Shown here piece after piece: positions 54,655 through 64,000 of a DNA stretch of 64,000 nt. The DNA comes from Porphyra umbilicalis (lineage: Eukaryota; Rhodophyta; Bangiophyceae; Bangiales; Bangiaceae). Position numbers and translations under genes: made by a program. The notes beneath the pieces are model-generated. The model was not told the origin of the DNA, searched no databases, and saw nothing but the letters and a program-made list of their open reading frames with translations. The stretch spans positions 186,001 through 250,000 of the forward strand of contig KV918810.1 of the NCBI GenBank assembly GCA_002049455.2, given 5' to 3'. Numbering within the stretch: position 1 is the stretch's first letter; each line of letters opens with the position of its first letter.

Positions 54655-56621
54655 TGTGCGGGAAGGGAAGGGGCGGGGAAGGGGGAGGAAGAGGACGGGG
54701 GAGTGGCGCGTCAGCCGCTGCTACAGCGGAAAGAAGCGGAACGGTCGAGCGAGGGCGGGCAAAAGAAAGAAGTCCCAACGTCCACCACCGTTGACGTTAC
54801 GGCCGCAAACGTCGTACGCACGACGGCGGCCGGTCGGCGGCACGGGCGGCACGGCAGCACGGCGGCACGGCGGCACGGCGGGCGAGGTCGCGTGCCGGCG
54901 CGCGGGGCCCGAAACGGCGGCGGGTGGGGGGACGGGCGGCGCGCAAGCGCGGGGAAGCGCGGCGACCGACGACGAGCGCAACGCGGCGGTGGCGAGCGCG
55001 CGCCGGCGAGCCAGGCCAGGCCACCCGCGGCCGCTGCGGCGCGCCTCAGCCGCCCAGCGCCGAATGAGGCGGCCGTCGTGCGGCGGGGCACGGCGTCGGG
55101 CCGCGCGCAACGATGCGGGGCGGCGGGGCGTGCGGCGGCGTCGCGGCGAGCAGCGGTGCGGGTGGGGGGGGGGCGGCCACAGCAGCCGGATCGGCGGGGG
55201 GCCGGCACGCAAACGCCGGTGGGGTGGTGGCCGCGCGGGCAGCGGGCGACGCGGCGGTGCCGCCTGGTTGACAGCCCCGAGCGCCACCACCGTGGTGGCG
55301 GTGCCCGCGCGCCCGCCGCGCGCGCGCCGTGGTCGGACCACGCATCGGCGGTGCCACGGCATCCGAGCGAACGCCGGCCGGCGCGGCGGGCGCGTGGGTG
55401 TGTGGCCGCCCCCCGGCCCCCCGCCGCGACGGCGCGGCGCGGCCGGGGCGGCTGGCGAGGGTGGGCTGGCGCCAGCAGGCACTCTTTGACGGCGAGGCAC
55501 ACCCTGACTTTTCCCGACGCAGCCGCGCCCTGCGCGCCCGCCACGCACCCGCCGTGGCGCGGCGCGCGCCCGTGTGGGCGCCGCCCCCCGCGCGTCTGGC
55601 GCTGTTTGCCGACCCCCGCGGGGGGCCCCACGACGGAGGGACGCGGCGTGGCAGTGACAGGCGACGCGCGGCGGCGCCTCTAGGCGGCGCGTGTGGGCCG
55701 CCTGGGACAGCCAGCCGCCCGACCCGCCGGCCCGCAATCCCCCGCCGCGCGGGGCCCGCGCCGACGCGAGGGCGTCTGCGGTGCGTGGCAGGGGTGCCAG
55801 GATCCCCCCGGGCGGCAAGCGTCGGGCCCCATCGCAGGGCGGCTGGCAGGTTGTCGTAGGCACCCTCAACGGCGGGCTCGTGACGCGTGGCCGCCTCTCA
55901 CCCACACCCGCGTCGGCGGCGGTGGCTTGTCGGTGGCCGGCCACGCGGGGTGCGCCGCAGCCCAGCGGTCGGGTTTGTTGTACCTCCCCCCCCCCCCCGC
56001 CCCGGCCGTGTGGGCGCCTGCACGGCGTTTCTGGTTGAGAGTCGCTCTCGTGGGCGGCCACCGGGGCAGCGGCCGGGACGCGGCGCACCGCTCCGGCGCC
56101 AATCCAAAAAGCAGGGCGGCCCTCGTGCTGTCCGCTGGTGCCCACAAAAACAGCCGGCAGGACTGCGAATCTGAGCTGCACTGTTTGCACGCTCTGGATC
56201 GGCGTGCTTCTCGAAAGTGTGACGCTCGACGGCTTGAGTGGTCCACCAAAGGCCACAGTGCGTGTCCAGCGGCTGTGGCCCATTCAGATTGGGAAACGGG
56301 GCAATGGGCCGACCGCTTGTGGTCCAAAACGGGTGCTACTGTCCCAATCGGTTTTGCTCTGCTTGCCGCGTGTCCGCTGACCGGACCACTCAATGCTCGA
56401 AAAAGACACTCAGTCAGCTCCTGCAAGGCCAGCACGCTGCGCGTGTGAATGTGGGGCTCTGTCCGGCAGGGAATGTGCGGCAGCGTGGCCGCTGCCCGTG
56501 GTGTGAGCGTCAAACAATGTCGACGGTAGATCGTCTCGTGGCGGGTCTGAAGAGTTGGAGTTGATTCCGAGGCTCCTACTTGCGGACGTGACTTGTTGAT
56601 GGAAGGCGTTGCCAACGTCGA
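54655..56621. other. GC-rich region without an assignable gene
   Basis: Frames are open over long distances on both strands because stops are rare. On the plus strand around 55,480-55,880 successive frames read sensible-looking sequence (ALFDGEAHPDFSRR..., then GGWQVVVGTLNGGLVTRG), possibly a frameshifted or decayed gene, but no family is recognised. Confidence 0.35.
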
Positions 56622-56766
56622 ACACCCCCAGTAACACCCCCAGTAACAGCCTTTATCAGCCGTTCACAGCCCCAGTAACATCCCCAGTAACACCCCCAGT
56701 AACACCCCCAGTAACACCCCCAGTAACACCCCCGTAACACCCCGAGTAACACCCCGAGTAACCCAA
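56622..56766. repeat. 12-bp minisatellite CCCCCAGTAACA
   Basis: About ten imperfect copies of CCCCCAGTAACA, some with CCCCGAGTAACA. The reverse strand reads as (GCYW)n or (GVTG)n, which I treat as non-coding. It directly abuts the MITE at 56797. Confidence 0.9.
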
Positions 56767-56796
56767 AAAGAGCGCCCTGGGCGCACTCAACAACCC

Positions 56797-57438
56797 TAGT
56801 GTCTATTCCCCTGATCTTGAGGATCAATTGATCCTACTTACGCGAAAAAAAGGAATCTTTCTTCCTTGCCGTGCACGTTTTTGTGCCCTCAGGTGCCCTT
56901 GAACAGTCCGACGGGTAAGACGGGCACGCTGCGTTCGCCTGTATCGAAAAAAAACAGAACGGACGTCAGGAAGGTTCTTTTTTGAGGTGCCTCATATGAG
57001 GATCAATTGATCCTCAGAGGATCAAATGATCCCCTCAGGGGAATACAGTCATTGCGCATTTATATGTGTCCCGCTTATAAGGTACCCTGCTTTATAAGTG
57101 AGCGCAACTCGATCGCTCCGGTGCGGGGCCCACCGCACTTGATGGCACTTGAAGTGATGATTCACAGCTGATCTGCGATCGAGTAATCCGCTGCCTCAAG
57201 TCTGTCGAAATTTGCCCGCCTACCCCCCCAGGAACACCTCGTGAAGGACGGGGCACAAGTCTTGCCACGCCCTTCCGTGTCTCATTGCACCATTTATGAT
57301 TCAAATTCACGATCGAGCGTCATGAGCACCTCGGATGGTTGTCGTTTTGGAACAGATTGTCCAATCAGCTGTAAGTTCTTACGTGGGCTACAAAGTGCTC
57401 CACCCTGCTTTACAAGCGCACAATGACTGTAGACACTA
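56797..57438. mobile_element. MITE with GTGTCTATTCCCCTGA termini, split by another element
   Basis: The left terminus TAGTGTCTATTCCCCTGA starts at 56797. The right terminus TCAGGGGAA-TA-GACACTA is cut within the repeat at the TA (57044-57045) and completed at 57430-57438. Inside are palindromes GGATCAATTGATCC. It belongs to the same family as the copies at 244 and 2733. Confidence 0.85.
57044..57431. mobile_element. MITE with CAGTCATTG termini nested in a MITE terminus
   Basis: TACAGTCATTG at 57044 and CAATGACTGTA at 57431 are inverted and TA-flanked. Both ends also carry a CCCTGCTTTATAAG or CCCTGCTTTACAAG motif. Bases 1-16 of the window (GCACTTTGTAGCCCAC) match its right subterminal region, so another fragment lies at the left edge. 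There is no coding capacity. Confidence 0.8.
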
Positions 57439-58119
57439 GCCGCAGGTGCAGCGGCCAAATCTGCCAAAAAGCGGGAAACGGACGTTGCGTTGGCAACCTT
57501 GACGACGACGGTGACGACAAACTGCCCGGAGGCCGCCGCCAAGCTCAGCGCGCGGAGGATGACGAGTGCCCCGCAGTCATCGTGGACGTCTGCTGCAGCC
57601 GTGGACAAGCTCGTTGCTGCCGCCACCACCGCTACTTGACGCACGGCGCGGGCCGACCGGGTCGCCCGCACCGCCTCGGTTTGAGGCGCGTGCGTGCGCC
57701 AACTAGCACCGGGTCGGCGCCTGCTAGCTCAGCTGACAGTGCCGCCGGAGCGGCGACCGGTCGGGCGGCCTCGTTTCGGCCGGCGTTCCAAACATCCACC
57801 CCGACTGCCACAAGGCCGTACCCATCTCCGTTCCGTCGTAACGGTGAGCCCGCCAACGTGCGGGCCGTCTGAAAAAAAAAAACGGGTCGCAGCGGCGTCG
57901 CGGGGCACAGCGCGACCGAAAGCGACGCGGCGCCGGCCCGGCCGTGCCGGCCTCCATGGCCGAAACCGACGGCGGGTTGTCCAGCTGAGGCTCTCAGCTT
58001 TTCTCGTGAGGATGACAAAATATTGTCAGAATACGGCCTGTGCGTGATTCTTCTTGGATGATTCCAACTTTTCATGCCAATGTTATTGATTGTGATTGCT
58101 TTTGCATACAGTTTGAGTG
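57439..58119. other. Interval between the two transposon nests
   Basis: Apart from the doubtful disrupted frame, no gene is seen. The right half becomes AT-rich from about 58,000. Confidence 0.35.
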
Positions 58120-58179
58120 CAGCCGTTCTCCGAAAACTACCTCACTCCAACTGTTGCAAAACTGTTCTTAATCGGCTTC

Positions 58180-58945
58180 TATGGTGCGTGTCCCAAAAAT
58201 GAGACATGCGCGTTTTCAGAAGGACTTACACCTCTCACTGCACGGGGGCAGGTGGGGTGGGGTACGAGAAAATTCTCGACTGGCCTCCATGGAAAGAGCC
58301 TCTCCCGACGCGTTCTTAGCTGACAACTCATTCGTATTCGCCTGAGGGCACTGTTCTGTGGACCTCTCAGATAGCCACGATCTTGGAGCCAGTCTTTTTC
58401 AGGTTCTTGGGGTTTCAGGCTTCGACTCCAGAGGTCATGTGGTATTGTGCTTCTCACAAAAACTGGACCTCGGTGCATCAGCTTCCGTTGCAAAATCACT
58501 GTTTCATTGGCTCAGGGGGCGGTTCATGATGCTGAAGCGGATGTTGCGGATCCAGTTGTTGTGAGAAGCACAATAATAACTGGAGCCTCGATGAGGGGTG
58601 TCCCAAATCGTCTTTTCTTCTCAGGGGCTAGATGGGGGTCTTCTTCACGTTTTCATTGGTAAGGTGGTGCCCTTTTCTACGTGCACAATTTGTCAGCACA
58701 TGCCTGCTCTAGTATCCGTGCATTTGATTGGGGCGCGTGATCGTCACCTGTCGAAGCTGCAATGAATGACACTGTTCCCCATGACATGTCAGGAGGTGCC
58801 GCCTCTGCTGACACTGTCAGGGGTCGTTCTGGAAGCACAGTGGGACCGAGTGGGTCACATTACATCATCGGACCGTTGCAGAAGGCCAGTGGGCCGAGAA
58901 ACAAAGAAAAAATCGCGATGTCTCATTTTTGGGACACGCACCATA
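58180..58945 (+). mobile_element. Family A element, most complete copy
   Basis: It begins TATGGTGCGTGTCCCAAAAA and ends in the inverse, GGGACACGCACCATA, giving TIRs of about 25 bp with TA flanks. Removing the 133-bp MITE inside it leaves about 635 bp. No transposase is encoded, so it needs one in trans. It is the reference for the copies at 1168, 3073, 3419/18433 and 19539. Confidence 0.88.
58443..58575. mobile_element. 133-bp MITE with TTGTGCTTCTCACAA termini
   Basis: TATTGTGCTTCTCACAA and TTGTGAGAAGCACAATA are perfect inverted ends, flanked by TA. Other family A copies read straight through this point (CATGTGC-TA-ACTGGAGC), which proves the insertion. Confidence 0.88.
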
Positions 58946-58980
58946 CGACCACGCAGAGGCCGATTTGGAACACTTTTGGG

Positions 58981-61262
58981 ACACTCGCAGTGAGGAATCC
59001 AGGCATGTGCGTGCAATACCGTGGCCTTCAGGGCGGTGGTGCGCTCGGCGACGCATTGACACCGGGCACGCCGGCCGGCTCTATGGCCGCGAGCGCACAC
59101 GGGGGCACGTACAGCCACGTTGCCGAGGTGGGGGGGGCGTCGGGCGGGAAAAAAGATGCCGCCTCCGCCACAACAGCGGCGGCGGCCCGCCGGCGTCGCG
59201 CGGCGCCCACGGGCGAGGCCGTCACTCCGCCGCGCAGCGCACCTGCGCACGGCGGGCAGGGCGGCCGACATGGCGCACGGGCGGGCGGGTGGGACTGATC
59301 GCCGCGCGACGAGGCGCCTCCAACCGCGCCGCTAGATGGCGTGAGCAGCCGCCGACGCGCCGCCGCAACAGAAGACGGCGCGCAGGCATGATCAACCGCG
59401 GGTCATCGTGGGCGCGTCAAGCCCCGGAAGTCGCTGCGCGCGGTCACCGCGCGCAACTCGGGGCGGTAGAGGGGGCACGGGGGCAGGCGCCGTCCGGGCC
59501 CAGTGACCCCTGTGGCAGGACAGTCCTTCTCAGCCACGTGACTTCATTCGATTTCAGCGTCATCGCGACCCTTTCAACACTGACACGCCCTGAGATCCCT
59601 GAGGACACGAATGCAGACTGCCACCTCTGAAACGGAGAGCAAGTCCCTTGATCAAGTATATGTGCGCATCACTACACTTTGAGAGCACTCTGTCCTAAAG
59701 GCCAGAGAAGTTTTGGGAGAATGGCTGGATGTATGAGGACGGGCTGTTCTGTGGAATCTAAATATGTTGTTTTGTTGTAGCGCAGGCTCCAACACTGCTT
59801 GTTGCGCTCTACGCTCTTTTTAATCATCCGCTTTTCTTCCCGCAGTCCCCCCCTCGCCCCCCTCGTGTCCCGCGCTCAGGAAACGCCCCGGGCCCCATCA
59901 CTCGATGGCCGCGCGCGAGGCGCCACAGGCACCGCTTCGACCACGCGGGTGCTGCGCGGCGCGATGTGGCCGCGGCAGACGGCTTCCGAAAGTCACGTCC
60001 AGCCGGACCTCCCTGATGCAGCCTGCAATGACGCATGGTTTTATTGGACGGTCTCTTTTTTTCCGAAATTTGCCGCCAGCACCTCGGTAGCTTTTGCCAC
60101 TGCCCCCGCTTCTGTCGCCTTCTGCCAAGCCGTGAACTCAATAGCAGCGAGTGTCATGACTAAAGGTTCGAGGCGGTCCGCAGCACCCGACCCGGCGTCA
60201 CCCCGACGGAGAGTCGCTCAAGAAGCGAGAGAGGTCTACGTGGTGCATGTATTTTAGGTAATCGGCGGCCTCTCCGCTGTCCATTTTTGCGAGAACGAGC
60301 GGTGGTGGTCGAAGATAAATAGAATGGGGGCGTGTAGTCCGGGAGCGGTAGCGATGAACACTAATCGCATGAGGCCAGATGAGGATCGCCAACTACCAGT
60401 TGAAGATCGAAAAGGGCTCTCGGCTCGGGCGCATGGCCCACCAAAGTTGGCACTGCACCGGTGAGGCGAGAAGCAGTGCACGTACGAGCAGGTGTCGAAG
60501 AAGGGCAGTTGTCCAACTCATCCAGATTGGGAAAATCTGTCACCAGACGATGTACAGCACTATAGAATCGTCACCGGAGCTCAAACTACGGCATTTCACT
60601 TATAACAACTACTCTATCGTCCCAAACAATCTCTGTGTCTCGCTGTGCCATCTCACCTCTTGCACAATCTCAACAGTAGCACCTCCCCCGCCCAGATGGT
60701 TCCAGGCGTGATCTCAGCTACTGCGCCAGTAGACTCAGCTCGCGGTGCGAATGCAACACTCGATCTGAACCGTTCAGCCAGCTCAACCGAATGGAACTCA
60801 TGCGCCCTGCCAATCAGCGTCGAGGACGATGCCGCTCAATGCAGGTCACCTTGGCCATAAGGGCCCCTCAGGTCATTGTCTGCCAGGCAATCGCTCGCCT
60901 GCGGGGGTTCGTGTGGCTTGCCTGGGCGCCGTGCCGCCCCCATCTGCCCCAGTCACACCGCCTGGGTGGGTGGCGGCTGCGTGCCGCCCCCCCCCCCCTG
61001 ACGCAATCGCGTGCAGGGGCGGCGCGCCCGCCCGACCCGCCAGCAGCGTGTGGTTCCCCACGTCCCGCAGATCGACGCCCGAGTCGATTGCACGCGCGCC
61101 ACAACCTGCACCCCAATTCCCCTTATAGGCTGGACAGGCGGCGGCCTCGGCCCGACCGCCACCGTCCCTCAACCATCTCCCTCCGGTAAAGTAAGGTGCT
61201 CCTTTTCCGCCCCGTGTCGTCCTCCCCCTTCCCCTCCGCCTCGCCCGTCTCGAGTCGTAGCG
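58981..61262. other. Intergenic region upstream of the carbonic anhydrase gene
   Basis: A GC-rich patch at 59,000-59,500 without a credible gene is followed by mixed-composition DNA. Short frames at 59,799-60,257 and 60,379-60,711 lack domains. The last few hundred bases are the probable promoter and leader of the carbonic anhydrase gene. Confidence 0.4.
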
Positions 61263-62426
61263 ATGGCGCCGATGGCTTTCATGACCGCCGCGCCGCTGGT
61301 GCGTGGCGCCGGTGCGACGCGCGCGGCCGTGACGCCCCGCCGTCTGTCGGCGCTGCCGGCGCGTGCCGCCCGTCGCGCCCCGTCGGCCGCGAACGTTTCC
61401 ATGGTTGGTGGCTCCCTGAACGACCTCCTCTCCAACAACCTGGAGTGGAGCAAGCACATGACGTCGGATGACCCCGACTACTTCAAGGACCTCGTTGCGA
61501 TGCAGCAGCCCGACTACCTGTGGATTGGCTGTACGTTCTTTTTCGGGCGTGGTGCTTCATGGTTGCTGGACGAGATTGTGGTGGGGCTAGCGGCTGCATC
61601 GGCGCGATCTTGCTTCTGGCCACGGGACACGTCACTGACCAGGCTTGGTTGTCTTATTCTTGTTGCTGTCGCCTCTTGTTTCCAATCACAGGCTCCGACT
61701 CGCGTGTGCCGGCCAACGTCATCGTCGGCCTGCCGCCGGGTGCCGTCTTTGTGCACCGCAACATTGCCAACGTTGTCGCCCACACGGTACGTGCCACCAT
61801 CGGCGCTGTTTGCATCATTAATTACGTTGCTTGTTGCTCCGCCGTCGACTATGTTTATCGTTTGGGATCCGTTCTCGTCGTCTTTCCAACGATACTAACC
61901 CGCGGCGGTTTTTCTTATTTTGCGCTGCTTGTTCTTGCCCGTTTTTTTTTGTTTTTGCTTTCCCGATCTGCAGGACTTCAACGTCCTGTCCGTGATTGAG
62001 TACGCCGTCAAGGTGCTCAAGGTCCGCCATATCCTGGTTGTGGGTCACGACAACTGCGGTGGCGTCAAGGCCTCGATGGGCGACGAGCGCGTCGGCCTGG
62101 TCGACAACTGGCTGACGCACATCCGCGACGTCCGCCGCCGCCATGCCGTCCAGCTGGCGACCATTGACGACTTTGACGCGCGCATGGACCGCCTGGTCCA
62201 GCTCAACGTCCTGGAGCAGGTGCACAACGTGTGCTCGACGACCACGGTGCAGGCGGCTTGGAACGAGGGCCAGCCCCTTTCAGTCCATGGCTGGATCTAC
62301 CGGCTGTCGGACGGCCTCATCCGCGACCTGGGTTTCCGTGTGGACGGCCCGGAAGGCATCGACGCCGTCTACCGGACGGTGGCCCCGAGGCCCCCGGCGG
62401 GCAAGGGTGTGGTGCCGGAGGTCTAA
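61263..62426 (+). CDS. Beta-carbonic anhydrase, probable plastid form, three exons
   Basis: Exons 61263-61530, 61692-61786 and 61974-62426 encode 271 aa. Both introns start GTACGT and end AG (161 and 187 bp). The first about 45 residues ([20 protein letters not shown]...) are basic and hydroxylated like a plastid transit peptide. Zinc ligands and the catalytic dyad are CSDSR, whose first codon is split by intron 1, and [19 protein letters not shown] and [20 protein letters not shown] are classical beta-CA blocks. The enzyme interconverts CO2 and bicarbonate, and in algae serves carbon concentration or pH balance. Length is normal and no residue is missing. Targeting to mitochondria instead of plastid is possible. 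Confidence 0.93.
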
Positions 62427-62976
62427 ACTCGGAGCAGAAAGCGACAGCAAGGCGGTGGTGTACAGCTAGTCTGTGGCGGGGCGGGGCGCATGTCGGCTGG
62501 CATGAGGCGTTAGTTTCGAGCGGGGAGAGGCACGTGAGGTGACGTGCACGGCCCAATTATTTTCTTTTTTCTGTTCCTCTGCCTCTGGTCCTCGGGACCG
62601 CCAGCGCATCGCTTGGCTGTCCTGAGGGCCAGCTAATATGTGGCGAGTGTACGCTGTGCTATGCCACCCATTTTTCTCTTCGTCTGTCCTCGTGTTCCCG
62701 TTGATGCACACCTGCTTCTAGGCCTTGCACAGAAAATATTTCTCGTGCAGTTCGTGCCGTTGAGCTCCTTGGCAAGATAGAGTCGTTCACAGTAGGACGC
62801 TTCAATCAGTCGGAACGGGGGGGGTCGAAAAGCCCCTATTGGGATCAAACAGGCCGGTTCCAGACCCCCGCATCGACCTTATTGAACCAGCCTAGTGTGT
62901 GTGTTGTTCACGCTTCCCTACCACTCATCGGACTCGAGTGAGCTATTGGCGGGAGCCGTGTTTCCCTTGGCCGCGA
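62427..62976. other. 3' intergenic region between convergent genes
   Basis: This lies between the carbonic anhydrase stop (+) and the PPR gene (-). It is AT-richer than the genes, and no gene is seen. Confidence 0.4.
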
Positions 62977-64000
62977 CTAGAACAAGCAAAGCCCGTCTCG
63001 TCCGCGACGGCAGGTCCGCGACGGCATCCGGTCGGCCCGCAGGGCGGTGAAGCGGGAGGCGTCCACGGGGGAGGGAGGCGGCGCAGAGAGCTGCCCGTCT
63101 GACATGGTCGGGCAATGATGGCCGTCTGGGACGGGCCCCGACGCGGACACGGGTGGTTTGCACGCTCGCAAGAATAAAAGAAAAGCATACCCCCCGAGCC
63201 GGCCGCGCGACGCCGCGCGCCCTACGCCCCCCGGCCAATCGCCGCCGCTGGAGGGCGCCCGCGGCGCCCGCCGCCCCCCCCCCCGCGGCCCCCCGCCCAC
63301 CCGCCCCCCCCTCTCCTCCGCCTCGGCATCCACGTACGGCACGCCCGCGAGGGAGGCGTAGGCGCGGCCGACGGGCGGCGGCGCTTCCACGCCCCGGCGG
63401 GCCATGGCCGCCGCGACGCGCCCGGCGGTCGGACGGTCGGCCGCGGCCGTTGCGGCGCGGAGGAGGGCAACGGCGGCGGCGGCAACGGCCAGTGACGGCG
63501 GCGGCGGGGGGGGGGCGTGCCGCCGCCGCTGGCGGCCGCAGCAGCAACACTGCTGCTGCCGCTAGGGGCAGGGGCGGGCGCCGCCCCCCGCCCCGAGCTG
63601 CCGCCCACCGCCGCCGCGGCGGCGGCGCCCCCCCGGTCGCCGCCCGCCAAGCGGTCCATGGCGTCAAACAACCCCGCCGCGTCGTCGAGGCGCCCCGCGT
63701 CGGCCAGCGCTTCGACGAGGGCGGCGTACGCCAGCTCGCCGGGCGCCACGCCGGCCAACCGCATGTCGGCGAGGACGCCGAGCGCCAAATCCAGGGGGCC
63801 AGGCGTGGCGGGCTCGGCGGGGGTGGTGGCAGGCGCAGCGGGCGTGGCAGGCGCAACGGCCGGGGGGGCCCCCGCCCCCGCCGCCGCGACCGCCACGGGA
63901 GGCGGCGGTGGCGGCGACACGCCAGCGCCGGCCGCCACCCCACCCCCCGCCGTCGGTGCCGACGCGCAAATGGCCTTGATGAGGCTCGTGTAGGAGATGA
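62977..64000 (-). CDS. Pentatricopeptide repeat protein, 5' part outside window, one frame break
   Basis: The gene enters from the right edge reading ISYTSLIKAICASA, a PPR helix pair start. A Pro/Ala-rich spacer follows, then LALGVLADMRLAGVAPGELAYAALVEALADAGRLDDAAGLFDAM, almost two full PPR motifs. After another low-complexity spacer, the frame shifts by one at a 10-base G run (63506-63515, plus strand), as if one base were missing. It continues LLRAATAAADRPTAGRVAAAMARRGVEAPPPVGRAYASL. PPR proteins bind organellar RNA and help its processing. The 3' end near 62977 is uncertain because of C runs near 63,270-63,310. Confidence 0.65.

Larger units (their letters stand above)
56576..57671 (-). 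pseudogene. Possible open frame disrupted by MITE insertion
   Basis: On the minus strand the frame from 57671 reads DCGALVILRALSLAAASGQF...SRFLADLAAAPAA and is cut at the MITE end (57438). On the other side of the MITE, beyond 56797, the same frame resumes RVVECAQGALFGLLGVLLGV before dissolving into the minisatellite. The helical, alanine/leucine-rich pattern slightly resembles armadillo repeats. This may be a broken gene or chance in GC-rich DNA. Confidence 0.25.
58120..58980. mobile_element. CAGCCGTTCTCC-type element split by family A
   Basis: The left arm GCAGCCGTTCTCCGAAAACT...GCAAAACTGTTCTTAATCGG (about 58120-58179) and the right arm CGACCACGCAGAGGCCGATTTGGAAC (from 58946) match the two arms of the foldback MITE at 20718-20853. 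A family A copy sits exactly at its centre, flanked by TA. The right arm decays after about 58,975. Confidence 0.75.

Noticed and set aside
54721-56283. 520-codon minus-strand open frame
   Set aside because: No domain, extreme Arg/Pro/Ala composition, and other frames are equally open in the same DNA.

Overview
The window looks like nuclear DNA of a photosynthetic eukaryote. Genes are GC-rich, with none to two short GT-AG introns each. They include a beta-carbonic anhydrase and a carotenoid-desaturase-type FAD oxidase with plastid-type leaders, a mitochondrial ATP synthase subunit g, RAD54B, a PPR protein and an APH/acyl-CoA dehydrogenase fusion. The best fit is a GC-rich, intron-poor bangiophyte red alga (Porphyra/Pyropia type). 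This is inferred from overall character, and a green alga is not excluded.

Positions 1-22,100 form an island of nested DNA transposons with lower GC. A repeated element here called family A (TA-flanked, termini TGGTGCGTGTCCC) is the substrate. One family A copy (3419-3562 plus 18433-19540) is split by a pogo-like element (3563-18432) that encodes a 605-aa DDE_1 transposase. The pogo element is split in turn, at a TA, by a 12,087-bp element (6169-18255) with perfect 24-bp terminal inverted repeats. That element carries an IS630/Tc1-type DDE_3 transposase, a full E(z)-like histone methyltransferase (SANT-CXC-SET), a novel 490-aa zinc-binding protein, and repetitive arrays including a 147-bp tandem repeat. 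Several small MITEs and one element with an 8-bp target duplication are nested around it.

Positions 24,200-54,700 are the gene-dense, very GC-rich host segment. In order: a zinc-ribbon protein, the APH-ACAD fusion, ATP synthase subunit g (-), a DNMT1-RFD-like protein, a protein kinase with a PH-like segment, RAD54B (-), an MFS transporter, a plastid FAD oxidase, a small zinc-binding protein (-) and a thioredoxin-fold protein (-). Several of these frames break at G/C homopolymers, always by one apparently missing base, so assembly undercounting is likely.

Positions 56,600-59,000 hold a second nest of transposons: a MITE interrupted inside its own terminal repeat, then a triple nest around family A. 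The last 3 kb carry the three-exon carbonic anhydrase and the 3' part of a PPR gene that runs off the right edge.
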